From: Sphingobacterium thalpophilum
Lineage (GTDB): Bacteria; Bacteroidota; Bacteroidia; Sphingobacteriales; Sphingobacteriaceae
Direction of reading: 5' to 3'
DNA: 64,000 nt
Assembly (NCBI RefSeq): GCF_038396785.1
Contig: NZ_CP151087.1
Coordinates: 868,001 to 932,000, forward strand
The translations under genes were made by a program, and so were the position numbers. The notes below the pieces were generated by a model. The model was not told the DNA's origin. It saw only the letters and a list, made by a program, of their open reading frames with translations, and searched no databases. This document shows, piece by piece, positions 46,303-54,579 of the stretch (position 1 is the first letter of the stretch; every line of letters starts with the position of its first letter).

Positions 46303-47499
46303 TTATGGTTTAAGTTTCGCTATGCGTTCCATTTCTTTTTGGTGATACCGTATCCTGGCATCTAGTTTGGCTGGTTCGTAGATCACCTGTAGTGCCGGAT
46401 TATAAGGGGTTAAGTCTTTTAGGATATTCCATACAACAACGGATATTTTTCGTGCGATAGCGATCAGGGCCTTTTTCGAGGATTTTCTTATACTTAGACG
46501 GTTGAATTTGTCTTTAAAATAGGAGCCTTTACAGCGGCTTGCCGCCCAGGCAACCTGTACCAGTATTGGCTTGAGATATCTGTTTCCTTTAGTGATCGCT
46601 GTACTTTTATATTTCCCTGCGCTTTCATCATTCTTTGGTCGTAATCCGACCCATCCGCTCAGTTTACCGCTGTTTTCAAAAACTTTCATGTCTGCGCCGG
46701 TCTCGGCGATGATCACAGCGGAACTGATACGGCTAACGCCGGGAATCGTCTTTAGCAAGGCACTCTGCCGTGGAAAATCACGCAGGCAGATAGCTTCAAT
46801 CTTTTCTATATACTCAGCAGACTGCTTGATCAACAGGTCGTATTCAGCTTTTGCCATCTGCAGGTTGAAGCGGTGGTGCTCCTTCATGCAGCCGGTTAGT
46901 GCTGCTGCCAGCTTTCCGTTTTCTTTGTTCTTCTTACTGGCATAGACCAGTTTGCTTAAACGTACGGCATCACGCTCCCCGGCTATCAGGGCATCAATGA
47001 CACTCAGCATACTTTTCCCTCCGATATCACTCACAAGACTACCCAAACGGATTCCGGCCTGTACGAGGATATTGTCCATTTTGGTAAGCATACGGACTAT
47101 CCGCTGCTGCAACTTGCTATAGGAACGGGTGTAGCTCCTGAGTTCCTGTATTCGCTCACCGGGCACAAAACTCCCGCGAAGCATATCTTTGTGAAGTAGC
47201 TGGGCAATCCACTGTGCATCCTTTACATCGCTTTTGCGGCCGGGCAGCTGTTTGATTAAAAAGGGATTCACCAGCATCAGATCAAAGCCCATTTCAGAGA
47301 GAATATTCCAGACCGGGATCCAGTAAATACTGGTACTCTCCATCGCTACTCGGAGAACACCCGCAGCCTTCAAGTAGGCTCCCAACTGTCGAATGCCCGT
47401 ACTGAAGGTTTCGAAAACCTCCACATCCGAATAATGCTTCCCATTAAATACCGCACAAAAAATACTATCTTTATGCACGTCAAGTCCTGCTGTTTTCAT
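46303..47499 (-). CDS. IS110-family transposase (DEDD recombinase)
   Basis: The N-terminal RuvC-like domain begins MKTAGLDVHKDSIFCAVFNG, with RVAMESTSIYW and FLIKQLPGRKSDVKDAQWIA for the acidic residues. The C-terminal Transposase_20 domain has LKTIPGVSRISSAVIIAETG and GWVGLRPKNDESAGKYKSTA. ATG 47499 is chosen (398 residues); the longer frame to 47565 adds a stretch lying in the left-end non-coding DNA. An antisense open frame inside it is a shadow. Confidence 0.93.
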   Translation of the reverse strand: MKTAGLDVHKDSIFCAVFNGKHYSDVEVFETFSTGIRQLGAYLKAAGVLRVAMESTSIYWIPVWNILSEMGFDLMLVNPFLIKQLPGRKSDVKDAQWIAQLLHKDMLRGSFVPGERIQELRSYTRSYSKLQQRIVRMLTKMDNILVQAGIRLGSLVSDIGGKSMLSVIDALIAGERDAVRLSKLVYASKKNKENGKLAAALTGCMKEHHRFNLQMAKAEYDLLIKQSAEYIEKIEAICLRDFPRQSALLKTIPGVSRISSAVIIAETGADMKVFENSGKLSGWVGLRPKNDESAGKYKSTAITKGNRYLKPILVQVAWAASRCKGSYFKDKFNRLSIRKSSKKALIAIARKISVVVWNILKDLTPYNPALQVIYEPAKLDARIRYHQKEMERIAKLKP

Positions 47500-47605
47500 A
47501 TAACTTTTTTTTTCAACATAAAGATAAGCAGCGGGACTTGATTTGATTGCGATAGCTCTCGCCAATTTTTATCCGCTTGTGTGTAATCGGAAAATTAAAT
47601 GTAAA

Positions 47606-47896
47606 TTTCCTCTATAAATTAACTATAATACAGTCCCCTTGCGCATTGGGTTTTGCGATTTTCCTCTTCGAGTTTGGTCAGCCGTAAGGCTGGCATTAAC
47701 TCATGCTTGTGTACTTATAGCCTTTTCAGGCATTTGCATTGGCCAATTTAAAAACGGGGTCTTTTAGCCACCATAAAGATACCCGGCCTTTACGCAAAAA
47801 ATTGTTATGGTTTAAGTTTCGCTATGCGTTCCATTTCTTTTTGGTGATACCGTATCCTGGCATCTAGTTTGGCTGGTTCGTAGATCACCTGTAGTG
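47606..47896 (-). mobile_element. IS110-family element, truncated tandem copy
   Basis: These 291 bp match the right-end portion of the adjacent element with an offset of exactly 1502 bp: the non-coding RNA region (47606-47804) and the last 30 codons of the transposase. The rest is replaced by the IS3 element starting at 47897. Array 1 was therefore once a head-to-tail dimer. Confidence 0.9.
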
Positions 47897-47974
47897 TGGA
47901 GTTGCTACATTTGACCGGAGACTTTTTTAAAGGAAAAATTTACAACTAAAAGAGTTAACAATTAAATTTGAGGC

Positions 47975-48304
47975 ATGGGTAAGCGACCACGTTTTTTTGA
48001 TTCAGAATTTAAAATCATGGCAGTAGAACTGTCGTACGCAAAAGGGACAGCAGCATCAGCAGCGAAAGAGCTGGGTATAAATGAGTCTATGCTGGGTAAG
48101 TGGCGAAGGGATTCCAGGTTCAATTCACGTATTGATGAGTTGAATCTGAGAATTGATCTCAATTCCAGTGACACTAGCAGGAATCTAGAACAGGAAAACA
48201 AGTTGTTGAGAAAGGCATTAAAAGATGCCACAATTGAAAGAGATATTTTAAAAAAGGCCATCAGCATCTTCTCCAAGGGAGACCGGAACGATATAGATTT
48301 ATAG
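47975..48304 (+). CDS. IS3-family OrfA (helix-turn-helix protein)
   Basis: This 109-residue protein with an N-terminal HTH_Tnp_1 domain (FDSEFKIMAVELSYAKGTAA, KELGINESMLGKWRRDS) is followed by a leucine-zipper-like coiled coil (LEQENKLLRKALKDATIERD). The frame ends at TAG 48304. The slippery heptamer A_AAA_AAG at 48250-48256 is in the zero frame, so a fraction of ribosomes should shift -1 and make the OrfAB transposase. Confidence 0.92.
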   Translation: MGKRPRFFDSEFKIMAVELSYAKGTAASAAKELGINESMLGKWRRDSRFNSRIDELNLRIDLNSSDTSRNLEQENKLLRKALKDATIERDILKKAISIFSKGDRNDIDL

Positions 48305-48336
48305 CAGATCATAAGGATAATTTTTCGGTTGGGAAG

Positions 48337-49167
48337 ATGTGCAAAGTAATGCAAGTGAGCAGTAGCGGTTATTATGATTGGCAGAATAGAGATCAGGATA
48401 TCTCCAAAATCAAAGCAAGGAAAGACCTTCTAAAAAAAATAAAGGCCAGCTATGACTCCAGTGACAGTACATATGGCAGTCCAAGGATTACCAAGGATCT
48501 ACAACGACAGGGTATACAGATTTCACGCCCATGTGTAGCGCGGATAATGAGAAAGGAAGGTATCCAGAGTATCATCCGCAAGAAATGGAAGATATCAACA
48601 ACAGATTCGAAACATAAATTCCCGGTATGTGATAATATTCTGAACAGGGACTTTCATGCCGATCAGATAGGCACTAAATGGGTAAGCGATATTACTTATC
48701 TGAAAACAGGTGAGGGTTGGTTATATCTCACAGCTGTAATGGATCTCGCTGATAGAAAAATTATTGGATGGACACTTAGTGAAGGAATGTCAGCAGAGCA
48801 AAACTCTCTTGCGGCATTAGAGAGGGCTCTAAAAGCCAGAAAAGTAGAAAATGGTTTAATATTTCATTCAGATAGAGGTGTTCAGTATGCGTGCAATGAC
48901 TTTAAAGACAAGTTAAAAGCATTAAAGATCGATGTTGTTCAAAGTATGAGCAGAAAGGGTAACTGTTGGGACAATAGTGCAATGGAAAGCTTTTTCAAAA
49001 CGGCTAAAAGTGAAAAATTCAACCGTTACAACTTTAAAACCAGGCAAGAGGCTAAGTTATGTGTGTTTAGGTATATTGAGGGTTGGTATAATAAAGGCAG
49101 ATTACATTCAGCAATTGGGTATAAGACACCTGGTGAGCTAGAATTGGAAATGGAAAAAGCTGCTTAA
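48337..49167 (+). CDS. IS3-family OrfB transposase (DDE integrase core)
   Basis: The rve integrase domain shows WVSDITYLKTGEGWLYLTAV (first Asp), FHSDRGVQYAC (second Asp) and KGNCWDNSAMESFFKTAKSE (Glu). The ATG at 48337 is internal. In the -1 frame the coding continues from the slip site through GRPERYRFIADHKDNFSVGK into this ORF, giving a fused ~398-residue OrfAB. It is intact to its end, so the element may be active. Confidence 0.92.
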   Translation: MCKVMQVSSSGYYDWQNRDQDISKIKARKDLLKKIKASYDSSDSTYGSPRITKDLQRQGIQISRPCVARIMRKEGIQSIIRKKWKISTTDSKHKFPVCDNILNRDFHADQIGTKWVSDITYLKTGEGWLYLTAVMDLADRKIIGWTLSEGMSAEQNSLAALERALKARKVENGLIFHSDRGVQYACNDFKDKLKALKIDVVQSMSRKGNCWDNSAMESFFKTAKSEKFNRYNFKTRQEAKLCVFRYIEGWYNKGRLHSAIGYKTPGELELEMEKAA

Positions 49168-49196
49168 AAAGTCTCCGATTTACTATTGCAATTCCA

Positions 49197-49342
49197 AATC
49201 CTAACTGATCCAAAATAACGGTACTTCCCAATAGGACTTTCTTATTACCATCAGTGATCTTTCCCCGGATGTATATCGACTGTGCATGCGCAACTGCAAT
49301 TGTGTAAAATAAAATAAAACTAGTCCAATAGAGCTTTTTCAT
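49197..49342 (-). pseudogene. 5' fragment of a TonB-dependent receptor gene
   Basis: The frame from ATG 49342 gives a signal peptide MKKLYWTSFILFYTIAVAHA then QSIYIRGKITDGNKKVLLGS and TVILDQLG. This is the start of a carboxypeptidase-like regulatory (CarbopepD_reg_2) domain found in front of SusC/TonB receptors. The IS3 right end cuts it after ~48 codons. Its direction and place suggest it was the first gene of the operon that now begins with the DUF6850 gene. Confidence 0.75.
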
Positions 49343-49528
49343 AAGTGAGAATAAAAGCGCACGCACAAAAAGGCACATCTATTTAAAATGATTCTAAACA
49401 GATGCAAATGTAACGTATTTTAACACAGTATTTCAAATTATTTTTAATAATTCTAAATAAACTACTGCATAAAAAATTAAATATGAACTAGAAAGACGCA
49501 AAAAACAGAATACTGACACGGATAATTT

Positions 49529-50332
49529 TTACTTCGAAATTGTGCGTAATGCTTTTCGAATAATGTAGTGTGTTTCCTTGGTATTACTTTCTTCTTCCCA
49601 ACGATGACAAAGTGCTCTAACAAAACCAGGTTGGCTTTTGCTTGCGTCATTCAGCCAATTTGCGACGCTATCCCGAACATATTTTGAAGGATCGGATTTT
49701 AGCGGTTCTAAAATAGGCAAGGCTAGACTTGGTTCCTGCTTCAACCGATCGATGTGCTTACACCATACGCCCCTCGGTCGGGTTGACTCCGTAGCAAAAC
49801 GCCTCACATTTTCATCCTTCTCCATCGCCCATAGGCTCAGATAGGTAATGCTCCTGTCCAAATCAAAAGCTATCCTATTACGGATGGCCATCCAGCTGAT
49901 TTCTCGTACACCAAAATGTGTATCTGCAGCAAAAGGACGTATTGATGAAAGCAGTTCCTCAATTTCAAGCTGTTTATCATTTCCAATCGCGTAGGTCGCC
50001 CAGCAACGCACGAGATCTGCAGGATGATTGAATAATATTGTCAGGAAGGTATTATCACGATTTTGTGTGATCATGTCGAACAGCGCACGTCCGATCGTTT
50101 CATTGATGGAATTTACCGTCGGTTTCTGTAACTGCTCCAAAAGCAACAAGATTGGCTTTAAGTAGTGAATGCGCGCATTCTGCTGAAGAATGTGCGCAAG
50201 TAAAAGCCGTTGGTCAACAGCTAGCCACTCTACAAGATTTGCAGTTTCAATCTCACCGCGGTTCAGACTGGCTAGGCAGTCTATTGAAATATCAGCTGTC
50301 CGCCTTACCCCTTTACGTTGTACTTTGCTCAT
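49529..50332 (-). CDS. HEAT-repeat DNA alkylation repair-like protein (AlkD family)
   Basis: This 267-residue all-helical protein has the AlkD-type landmarks CWATYAIGNDKQL, GVREISWMAIRNRI, and TESTRPRGVWCKHIDRLKQE, followed by SDPSKYVRDSVANWLNDASK. AlkD glycosylases excise alkylated bases. The aspartate and tryptophan residues of the active site cannot be mapped with certainty here, so it may be a catalytically different relative. It starts 10 bp after the truncated peroxiredoxin gene, in the same direction. Confidence 0.8.
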   Translation of the reverse strand: MSKVQRKGVRRTADISIDCLASLNRGEIETANLVEWLAVDQRLLLAHILQQNARIHYLKPILLLLEQLQKPTVNSINETIGRALFDMITQNRDNTFLTILFNHPADLVRCWATYAIGNDKQLEIEELLSSIRPFAADTHFGVREISWMAIRNRIAFDLDRSITYLSLWAMEKDENVRRFATESTRPRGVWCKHIDRLKQEPSLALPILEPLKSDPSKYVRDSVANWLNDASKSQPGFVRALCHRWEEESNTKETHYIIRKALRTISK

Positions 50333-50342
50333 AGCTGTATGA

Positions 50343-50633
50343 TTAACGCATCAATATTAGTCTTAGCTCGGGATTACAGTAAGGACACCAGTTGCCGCGG
50401 AAAAAGGCCACGCTAACCGTTCCATTCTCCAGAAGTTTTCCGAGCTCAATTTTGCTATGCAGCGAATTCATCAAACTAAAATTCGGGACCTTGTCCCCTA
50501 TCTGAAGGCTCTTTTCGATTAGATCGCCAGACTGAAGATCCTGAATGGATCTGCCAAATATTTCCTTTATTTCAAGACGAAGATTAGCTAAATTCGCATT
50601 TAATTTAGCAATTTTGTGTTCTAAATTTTTCAT
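50343..50633 (-). pseudogene. truncated peroxiredoxin-like (AhpC/TSA) protein
   Basis: The 96-residue frame begins like AhpC/TSA redox proteins with an N-terminal helix (KIAKLNANLANLRLEIKEIF), then QIGDKVPNFSLMN and VAFFRGNWCPYCNPELRLIL with the CxxC pair. It stops about two strands after the CxxC, whereas the family needs roughly another 100 residues. The next gene starts 10 bp further on. I read it as 3'-truncated. An HxlR regulator diverges from it, a common arrangement for redox genes. Confidence 0.7.
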
Positions 50634-50726
50634 GATGCTGTACGTTATTTCTGCAAAGTTTTAAAAGTAAATGCACAATCACAATACCGCATATTATTAT
50701 CCCTATGGGGCAAAAAAGTCAATTTT

Positions 50727-51068
50727 ATGAGTATAACAGAGAAAGCAATAAAACAAAAAATATGTCCATTGGAATTTGCCGTCAATGCGATTAGCGGGAA
50801 ATGGAAAATTCCGATTGTCTGGCGTATCAATGAAGGGGAAAAACGCCCAAGTGAAATGCTTCGTGGTATTGCAACAGTTGATAGACGGGTGCTAAACCAA
50901 CAATTGGCCGAAATGGTCAATGATGGTATTTTAAGTAAACAATCTTTCCATGAGCTTCCTCCCAGAGTGGAGTATTCATTGACACCCTTAGGGAAAAGTT
51001 TAGTGGAAGTACTCTGGAAATTAAATGCCTGGGGAGAACTTTTATTGGAAAATTCCAATAAAAATTAG
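50727..51068 (+). CDS. HxlR family transcriptional regulator
   Basis: This 113-residue winged-helix protein has CPLEFAVNAISGKWKIPIVW, RPSEMLRGIATVDRRVLNQQ, LAEMVNDGILSKQSF and ELPPRVEYSLTPLGKSLVEV. The cysteine in the first helix is conserved with the other HxlR protein at 39384. It diverges from the broken peroxiredoxin gene, which is probably its old target. Confidence 0.92.
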   Translation: MSITEKAIKQKICPLEFAVNAISGKWKIPIVWRINEGEKRPSEMLRGIATVDRRVLNQQLAEMVNDGILSKQSFHELPPRVEYSLTPLGKSLVEVLWKLNAWGELLLENSNKN

Positions 51069-51140
51069 CACAAAGGGGCAGATTCGAGCCACACACCGAT
51101 GCGCTATTTGTACGAAATGCGTTCGCCCCAGCTACGACAG

Positions 51141-51758
51141 CTATTTACGAAAACTGCAAAACACAAAATGCTGTTTCGTGTCGAAGGGTGTTATATGGTC
51201 AATAGTCATACATTCAATTTTCCTAAAACATGTCTGGAATAAATCGCTTATTGATTGTGCTGAATACTGTTTAATAGTAATGCCACTACATTTCTTTGGC
51301 CCCTGTTCAGAAAAAGTTCCAACGACTAAAATACCTCCCACCGCAATTGATTGATCTGCGATTTTGATGTAACGATCAATCTCCTGGCGAACAGTCAAAA
51401 AATGAAAGGTGGCCCGATCATGCCAAAAATCATAAGTTGCGTCGGGAACGAAATCCAAGATATCCGAAACAATCCATTTGACTTTAGTCGCCTCATCCCC
51501 TAATCGCTTCTTCGCTCGTTCAATTGCAGCGTTGGATATATCCAATACAGTAATATCTTCAAATCCTGCTTTCAGCAAGAAATCAACCAGGAAACTGTCA
51601 CCACCACCTATATCGATGATTTTCGCCTTTTTTGGAAGGTTAGCTTGCTCTACAAAATGTAGCGATGCTTCTGGATTGGGCTGGTACCAGCTCACTGATT
51701 CCAGCGGCTTGTTTTCGTATATGTCTTCCCAATGCTTCTTTCGATTAAAATTTTCCAT
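51141..51758 (-). CDS. class I SAM-dependent methyltransferase
   Basis: This 205-residue protein has motif I KIIDIGGGDSFLVDFLLKAG, motif II VLDISNAAIERAKKRLG, then WIVSDILDF and YDFWHDRATFHFL. It opens with HWEDIYENKPLESVSWYQPN, the start seen in a thiopurine-methyltransferase-like small-molecule group. The substrate is unknown. No close operon partner exists. Confidence 0.88.
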   Translation of the reverse strand: MENFNRKKHWEDIYENKPLESVSWYQPNPEASLHFVEQANLPKKAKIIDIGGGDSFLVDFLLKAGFEDITVLDISNAAIERAKKRLGDEATKVKWIVSDILDFVPDATYDFWHDRATFHFLTVRQEIDRYIKIADQSIAVGGILVVGTFSEQGPKKCSGITIKQYSAQSISDLFQTCFRKIECMTIDHITPFDTKQHFVFCSFRK

Positions 51759-51798
51759 CTGTCTATTGTCCTGGTAAAATTTGATGATTGATATCTAA

Positions 51799-51815
51799 TG
51801 CCCTAAGGTTTAGGG
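51799..51815. other. small perfect hairpin
   Basis: GCCCTAA and TTAGGGC form a 7-bp stem with a 3-base loop, next to an A/T run, in the gap between the methyltransferase and the beta-lactamase remnant. It is likely the old terminator of the latter. Confidence 0.4.
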
Positions 51816-51823
51816 CAAAATTT

Positions 51824-52021
51824 TTAGCTCCTTAAAGACTTTCCGCGTATCTCTTTGCGGCAGCGCGAGAAATCAGGACGATTGAACTTGCGGTCCTGAA
51901 TAAGCCGCGTTGCAAAGAAATAAATCTTTTCTTTTTGCTCAACATAACCTATCCACCATCCGGTATTGATCTGATTGGCCATAGTCCATCCGTTTTAGAC
52001 CAAACTGTACCCGCAATCCTG
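51824..52021 (-). pseudogene. class D beta-lactamase 3' remnant with broken KTG motif
   Basis: Read from 52021 downwards, one frame gives IAGTVWSKT. One base later the next frame continues GWTMANQINTGWWIGYVEQK, then EKIYFFATRLIQ and ends at TAA 51824. This is the C-terminal part of a class D (OXA-type) enzyme: KTGW, GWWxGYVE and YFFA are its signature blocks. The DNA reads AAAACGGATGG where AAAACGGGATGG would give KTGW, so a one-base deletion lies in the KTG motif. The N-terminal two thirds, with SxxK and SxV, are absent; eptA-like sequence begins there. Confidence 0.78.
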
Positions 52022-52022
52022 T

Positions 52023-53543
52023 CTATTCGAAAATATCCATATTTTCATCATAAATAGGGCTTTTCATATCCAGAAATTTCAACACACTGTGAAATACGTG
52101 ATTTTGGGTCAACGTTTTATTTGGTTTCAACTGTTTTGAATGATCAGAAACCCAAACAATAAAGGGAATCTCGTATTGCTCTTTTGGTGCAATGCTCATC
52201 GGCAATCCGTGCATATAAAGGTTATTTTCACCCAGCGATTCGCCATGGTCCGAGACGAACAACATGGCACTATTATATTCCTTCAATTGTTTTAGATCCT
52301 CAATCAGATTATGTAAAATATAATCTGTATAAACAACGGTGTTATCATAAGCATTGATCAACTCTTCTTTAGAACAGTTCCCGAGTTCAACACTATTGCA
52401 TACAGGTTTAAACAGCTCGAATTGAGCGGGATATTTTTTGCTATATGTTGGCCCATGGCTTGTACTTGTGTGGAGCACAACAAAAATTTTATCTTTTTTA
52501 CTGGAGGATATTCGCTCCTTTAGACCTGTTAAAAGTACCTCATCGTAAGCACATCCTTCACCCTTACAATTTGTGGCAAGTTGATCATTTGTTTCATATT
52601 CTTTAATATGTACAGGTGGCTCCCCCCAATTACTTGTTCGCCAGATCACATCGACATCATTTCTATAGAGATAGTTCGGCAGGATTTCGTACAAATCATC
52701 TGTATTTTTATGCTCCAATATACATTTTACTCCTGCTGTCGTATAGGTGGAGCAAGAAGTTGCGTCAAAATGATAAAGATTGGGTGTTTTGGAAAGTAGC
52801 GGATTTGTATTCTTTTGATAGCCATATAAGGAAAAGTTATCCCTTCGAGCAGATTCACCAATAACAAGGACAACCACTGTCTTTTTGTGGTCAGTTATCT
52901 TCGCATCTGGCAATAAAATCTCTTTTTTATTTTTTTGATGTTCGTGAATGTAAAAACGCGAAATATTGACGGTATAAGACCACGGCATGGCAAGTGCGCC
53001 CAAAGTCTTCGAATTCTTGTCGATCCATAACCAATTAGTCGCATTGGCGAATATTAAAATAACGATAAATAATAGCGAAAGTGACGAAGTGATAAAGAAC
53101 TTCTTTGGTTTATCCTTTATTATTTTTGCTTTAATAATGAAGATACTGGGAATAATACCGAGAAAAACGAGATAAACGATCAATTTCAGGGAAAAGAAAC
53201 CGCTGGACTCGGAATAACGGGTATTCAAGATATTGCCGATCATGGTTTCATCCAAAATAACGCTATAGGTATTTACAAAATAAACGGCTACTGAATTGAT
53301 AAGAAAGAACAACACAAGTATCGATTTCCCGAAGCGACGCGAGGCTGAAAAAAATAGATAAAGTACAAAAGCATTCATTACCAGCATCAAAACCATTAGA
53401 CTGCCGATGAGAACAATGCCCCCAAAGCTTTTATAATCAACATTTTTAAAAACAAAAGTATAAAATGGAAAATGGAAGAATATAAAATTCAACACACTCA
53501 TGAAAAGGACAAAATGAACTAGTTTTAAGCTATTTTTTAGCAT
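52023..53543 (-). CDS. phosphoethanolamine transferase (EptA/MCR-type sulfatase family)
   Basis: This 506-residue protein has five N-terminal membrane helices (to about residue 170), then a periplasmic sulfatase-like domain. VVVLVIGESARRDNFSLYGY holds the first metal-binding Glu. SCSTYTTAGVKCILEH holds the catalytic Thr, HTSTSHGPTY a zinc His, and LFVSDHGESLGEN the Asp-His pair. These match EptA/EptC/MCR enzymes that add phosphoethanolamine to lipid A, which can lower polymyxin binding. It starts inside the PAP2 gene by 14 bp, so the two are coupled. Confidence 0.9.
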   Translation of the reverse strand: MLKNSLKLVHFVLFMSVLNFIFFHFPFYTFVFKNVDYKSFGGIVLIGSLMVLMLVMNAFVLYLFFSASRRFGKSILVLFFLINSVAVYFVNTYSVILDETMIGNILNTRYSESSGFFSLKLIVYLVFLGIIPSIFIIKAKIIKDKPKKFFITSSLSLLFIVILIFANATNWLWIDKNSKTLGALAMPWSYTVNISRFYIHEHQKNKKEILLPDAKITDHKKTVVVLVIGESARRDNFSLYGYQKNTNPLLSKTPNLYHFDATSCSTYTTAGVKCILEHKNTDDLYEILPNYLYRNDVDVIWRTSNWGEPPVHIKEYETNDQLATNCKGEGCAYDEVLLTGLKERISSSKKDKIFVVLHTSTSHGPTYSKKYPAQFELFKPVCNSVELGNCSKEELINAYDNTVVYTDYILHNLIEDLKQLKEYNSAMLFVSDHGESLGENNLYMHGLPMSIAPKEQYEIPFIVWVSDHSKQLKPNKTLTQNHVFHSVLKFLDMKSPIYDENMDIFE

Positions 53544-54363
53544 AAACGGTAATGGTTTTATAAAGTGTACTAATTAAGCAGATAAATGTAAAATAAAATA
53601 TTAGCAAATTATCATTAATTATTCTATTGACCAATACTATACTGAAAACGAGGAATAATAAAATGAAAATTGGATAATACCGTTGGTCGTTGACCCAATT
53701 CCATATTTTAAATTCCCTGCTAAAAAAAATTCCGAGCAGTCCCGAAACATATCCTATAATACAGCCACTAACTACATCTAATGGATAATGTGCTCCCAAC
53801 GCGACGCGAGATAAAGCAAGCATTAACCCAATACATGTTAAACAAAAAAACCACATTATTTTATAACTCAATCGTTGCGGCATAAAAGCATACATGATAA
53901 CGGTCAGCGTTGTAAATATCGTAATGGAATGGCCCGAAGGCAAGCTATTGTTACCAAGAAGCATCTTACCAGTAATCAAAAAACTCGTTTGATTAAACAC
54001 CGCTGCAGGTCGAGGCACAGCAAATGCCACTTTTAAAACAATGGAAAAAAAAGCTGAAATTAGCGATGCTGATATCAATGCTTCCCATAATTTAGGCGCA
54101 TATAATACAAAAACACTCAATAGTGACAGGCTAATTAAACAATCTCCAAACTGTGTAAAATTAGACTCAAGATTTGGATATTGTCCGAGGTAAGCATTTA
54201 TTGTGAAAAAGCTATTCTTCTGAATGACCGTATAGCCATATACATTCAATGCATGATTAAAATAGAGAAATAGAATGAGCAGAACTAATAGAAGTATAGG
54301 TAGAAAGAACAAGGGTTTTCTAAGCCTAGCATAATTATGGGTTATCGTCGAATTCATATTCAT
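53530..54363 (-). CDS. PAP2 family membrane phosphatase
   Basis: This 277-residue integral membrane protein has the three phosphatase motifs: KVAFAVPRP (KxxxxxxRP), LPSGHS (PSGH) and SRVALGAHYPLDVVSG (SRxxxxxHxxxD). Six or so helices are present. Fused or paired with EptA-type enzymes, such phosphatases (LpxE/LpxT-like) remove a lipid A phosphate before phosphoethanolamine is added; that role is inferred from the overlap with the downstream gene. It is the first of the pair. Confidence 0.88.
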   Translation of the reverse strand: MNMNSTITHNYARLRKPLFFLPILLLVLLILFLYFNHALNVYGYTVIQKNSFFTINAYLGQYPNLESNFTQFGDCLISLSLLSVFVLYAPKLWEALISASLISAFFSIVLKVAFAVPRPAAVFNQTSFLITGKMLLGNNSLPSGHSITIFTTLTVIMYAFMPQRLSYKIMWFFCLTCIGLMLALSRVALGAHYPLDVVSGCIIGYVSGLLGIFFSREFKIWNWVNDQRYYPIFILLFLVFSIVLVNRIINDNLLIFYFTFICLISTLYKTITVYAKK

Positions 54364-54579
54364 CGTCTACTCGTCTTTTAATCGAGTAAAGAACGGTTCG
54401 AATTCTGTAGAAATTTAGAATTTTAAGCTTGAACATATTTTGTTTAATCTATTGGATCCCTTTGCCGTTAGGTCAGGAACGTTCTATATATTGATAAATG
54501 CCAAGTCTGTCCATATGCATGGCATATTTTGACGGGTGCGTTTTTTCCATTTGCCGGTATCTGTCGCTTGATATTTTTA

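Larger units (their letters stand above)
46104..47605 (-). mobile_element. IS110-family element, array 1 copy (complete)
   Basis: The unit is 1502 bp, measured from the distance between identical ends in the tandem copy beside it. It has one transposase gene and a ~199-bp non-coding right end. There are no terminal inverted repeats and no target duplication, as usual for IS110. The outer flank on the right-end side is AAAGATACAAA (46106 down to 46096), the same as beside the second array. The encoded protein is identical to the copy at 59851. Confidence 0.9.
47897..49196 (+). mobile_element. IS3-family insertion sequence
   Basis: This 1300-bp element has imperfect terminal repeats: TGGAGTTGCTACATTTGACC then GGAGACTTTTT at the left, and TGGAATTGCAATAGTAAATC then GGAGACTTTTT inverted at the right. 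OrfA and orfB are in a -1 relation with a slippery A_AAA_AAG. No 3-4 bp target duplication is present: the left flank is IS110 DNA, the right a TonB-receptor gene. The insertion therefore came with a deletion or a rearrangement. Confidence 0.9.

Noticed and set aside
46571..46945. 124-codon antisense frame inside the IS110 transposase, repeated in every complete copy
   Set aside because: It follows the codon pattern of the transposase on the other strand, has no family features, and repeats only because the element does.
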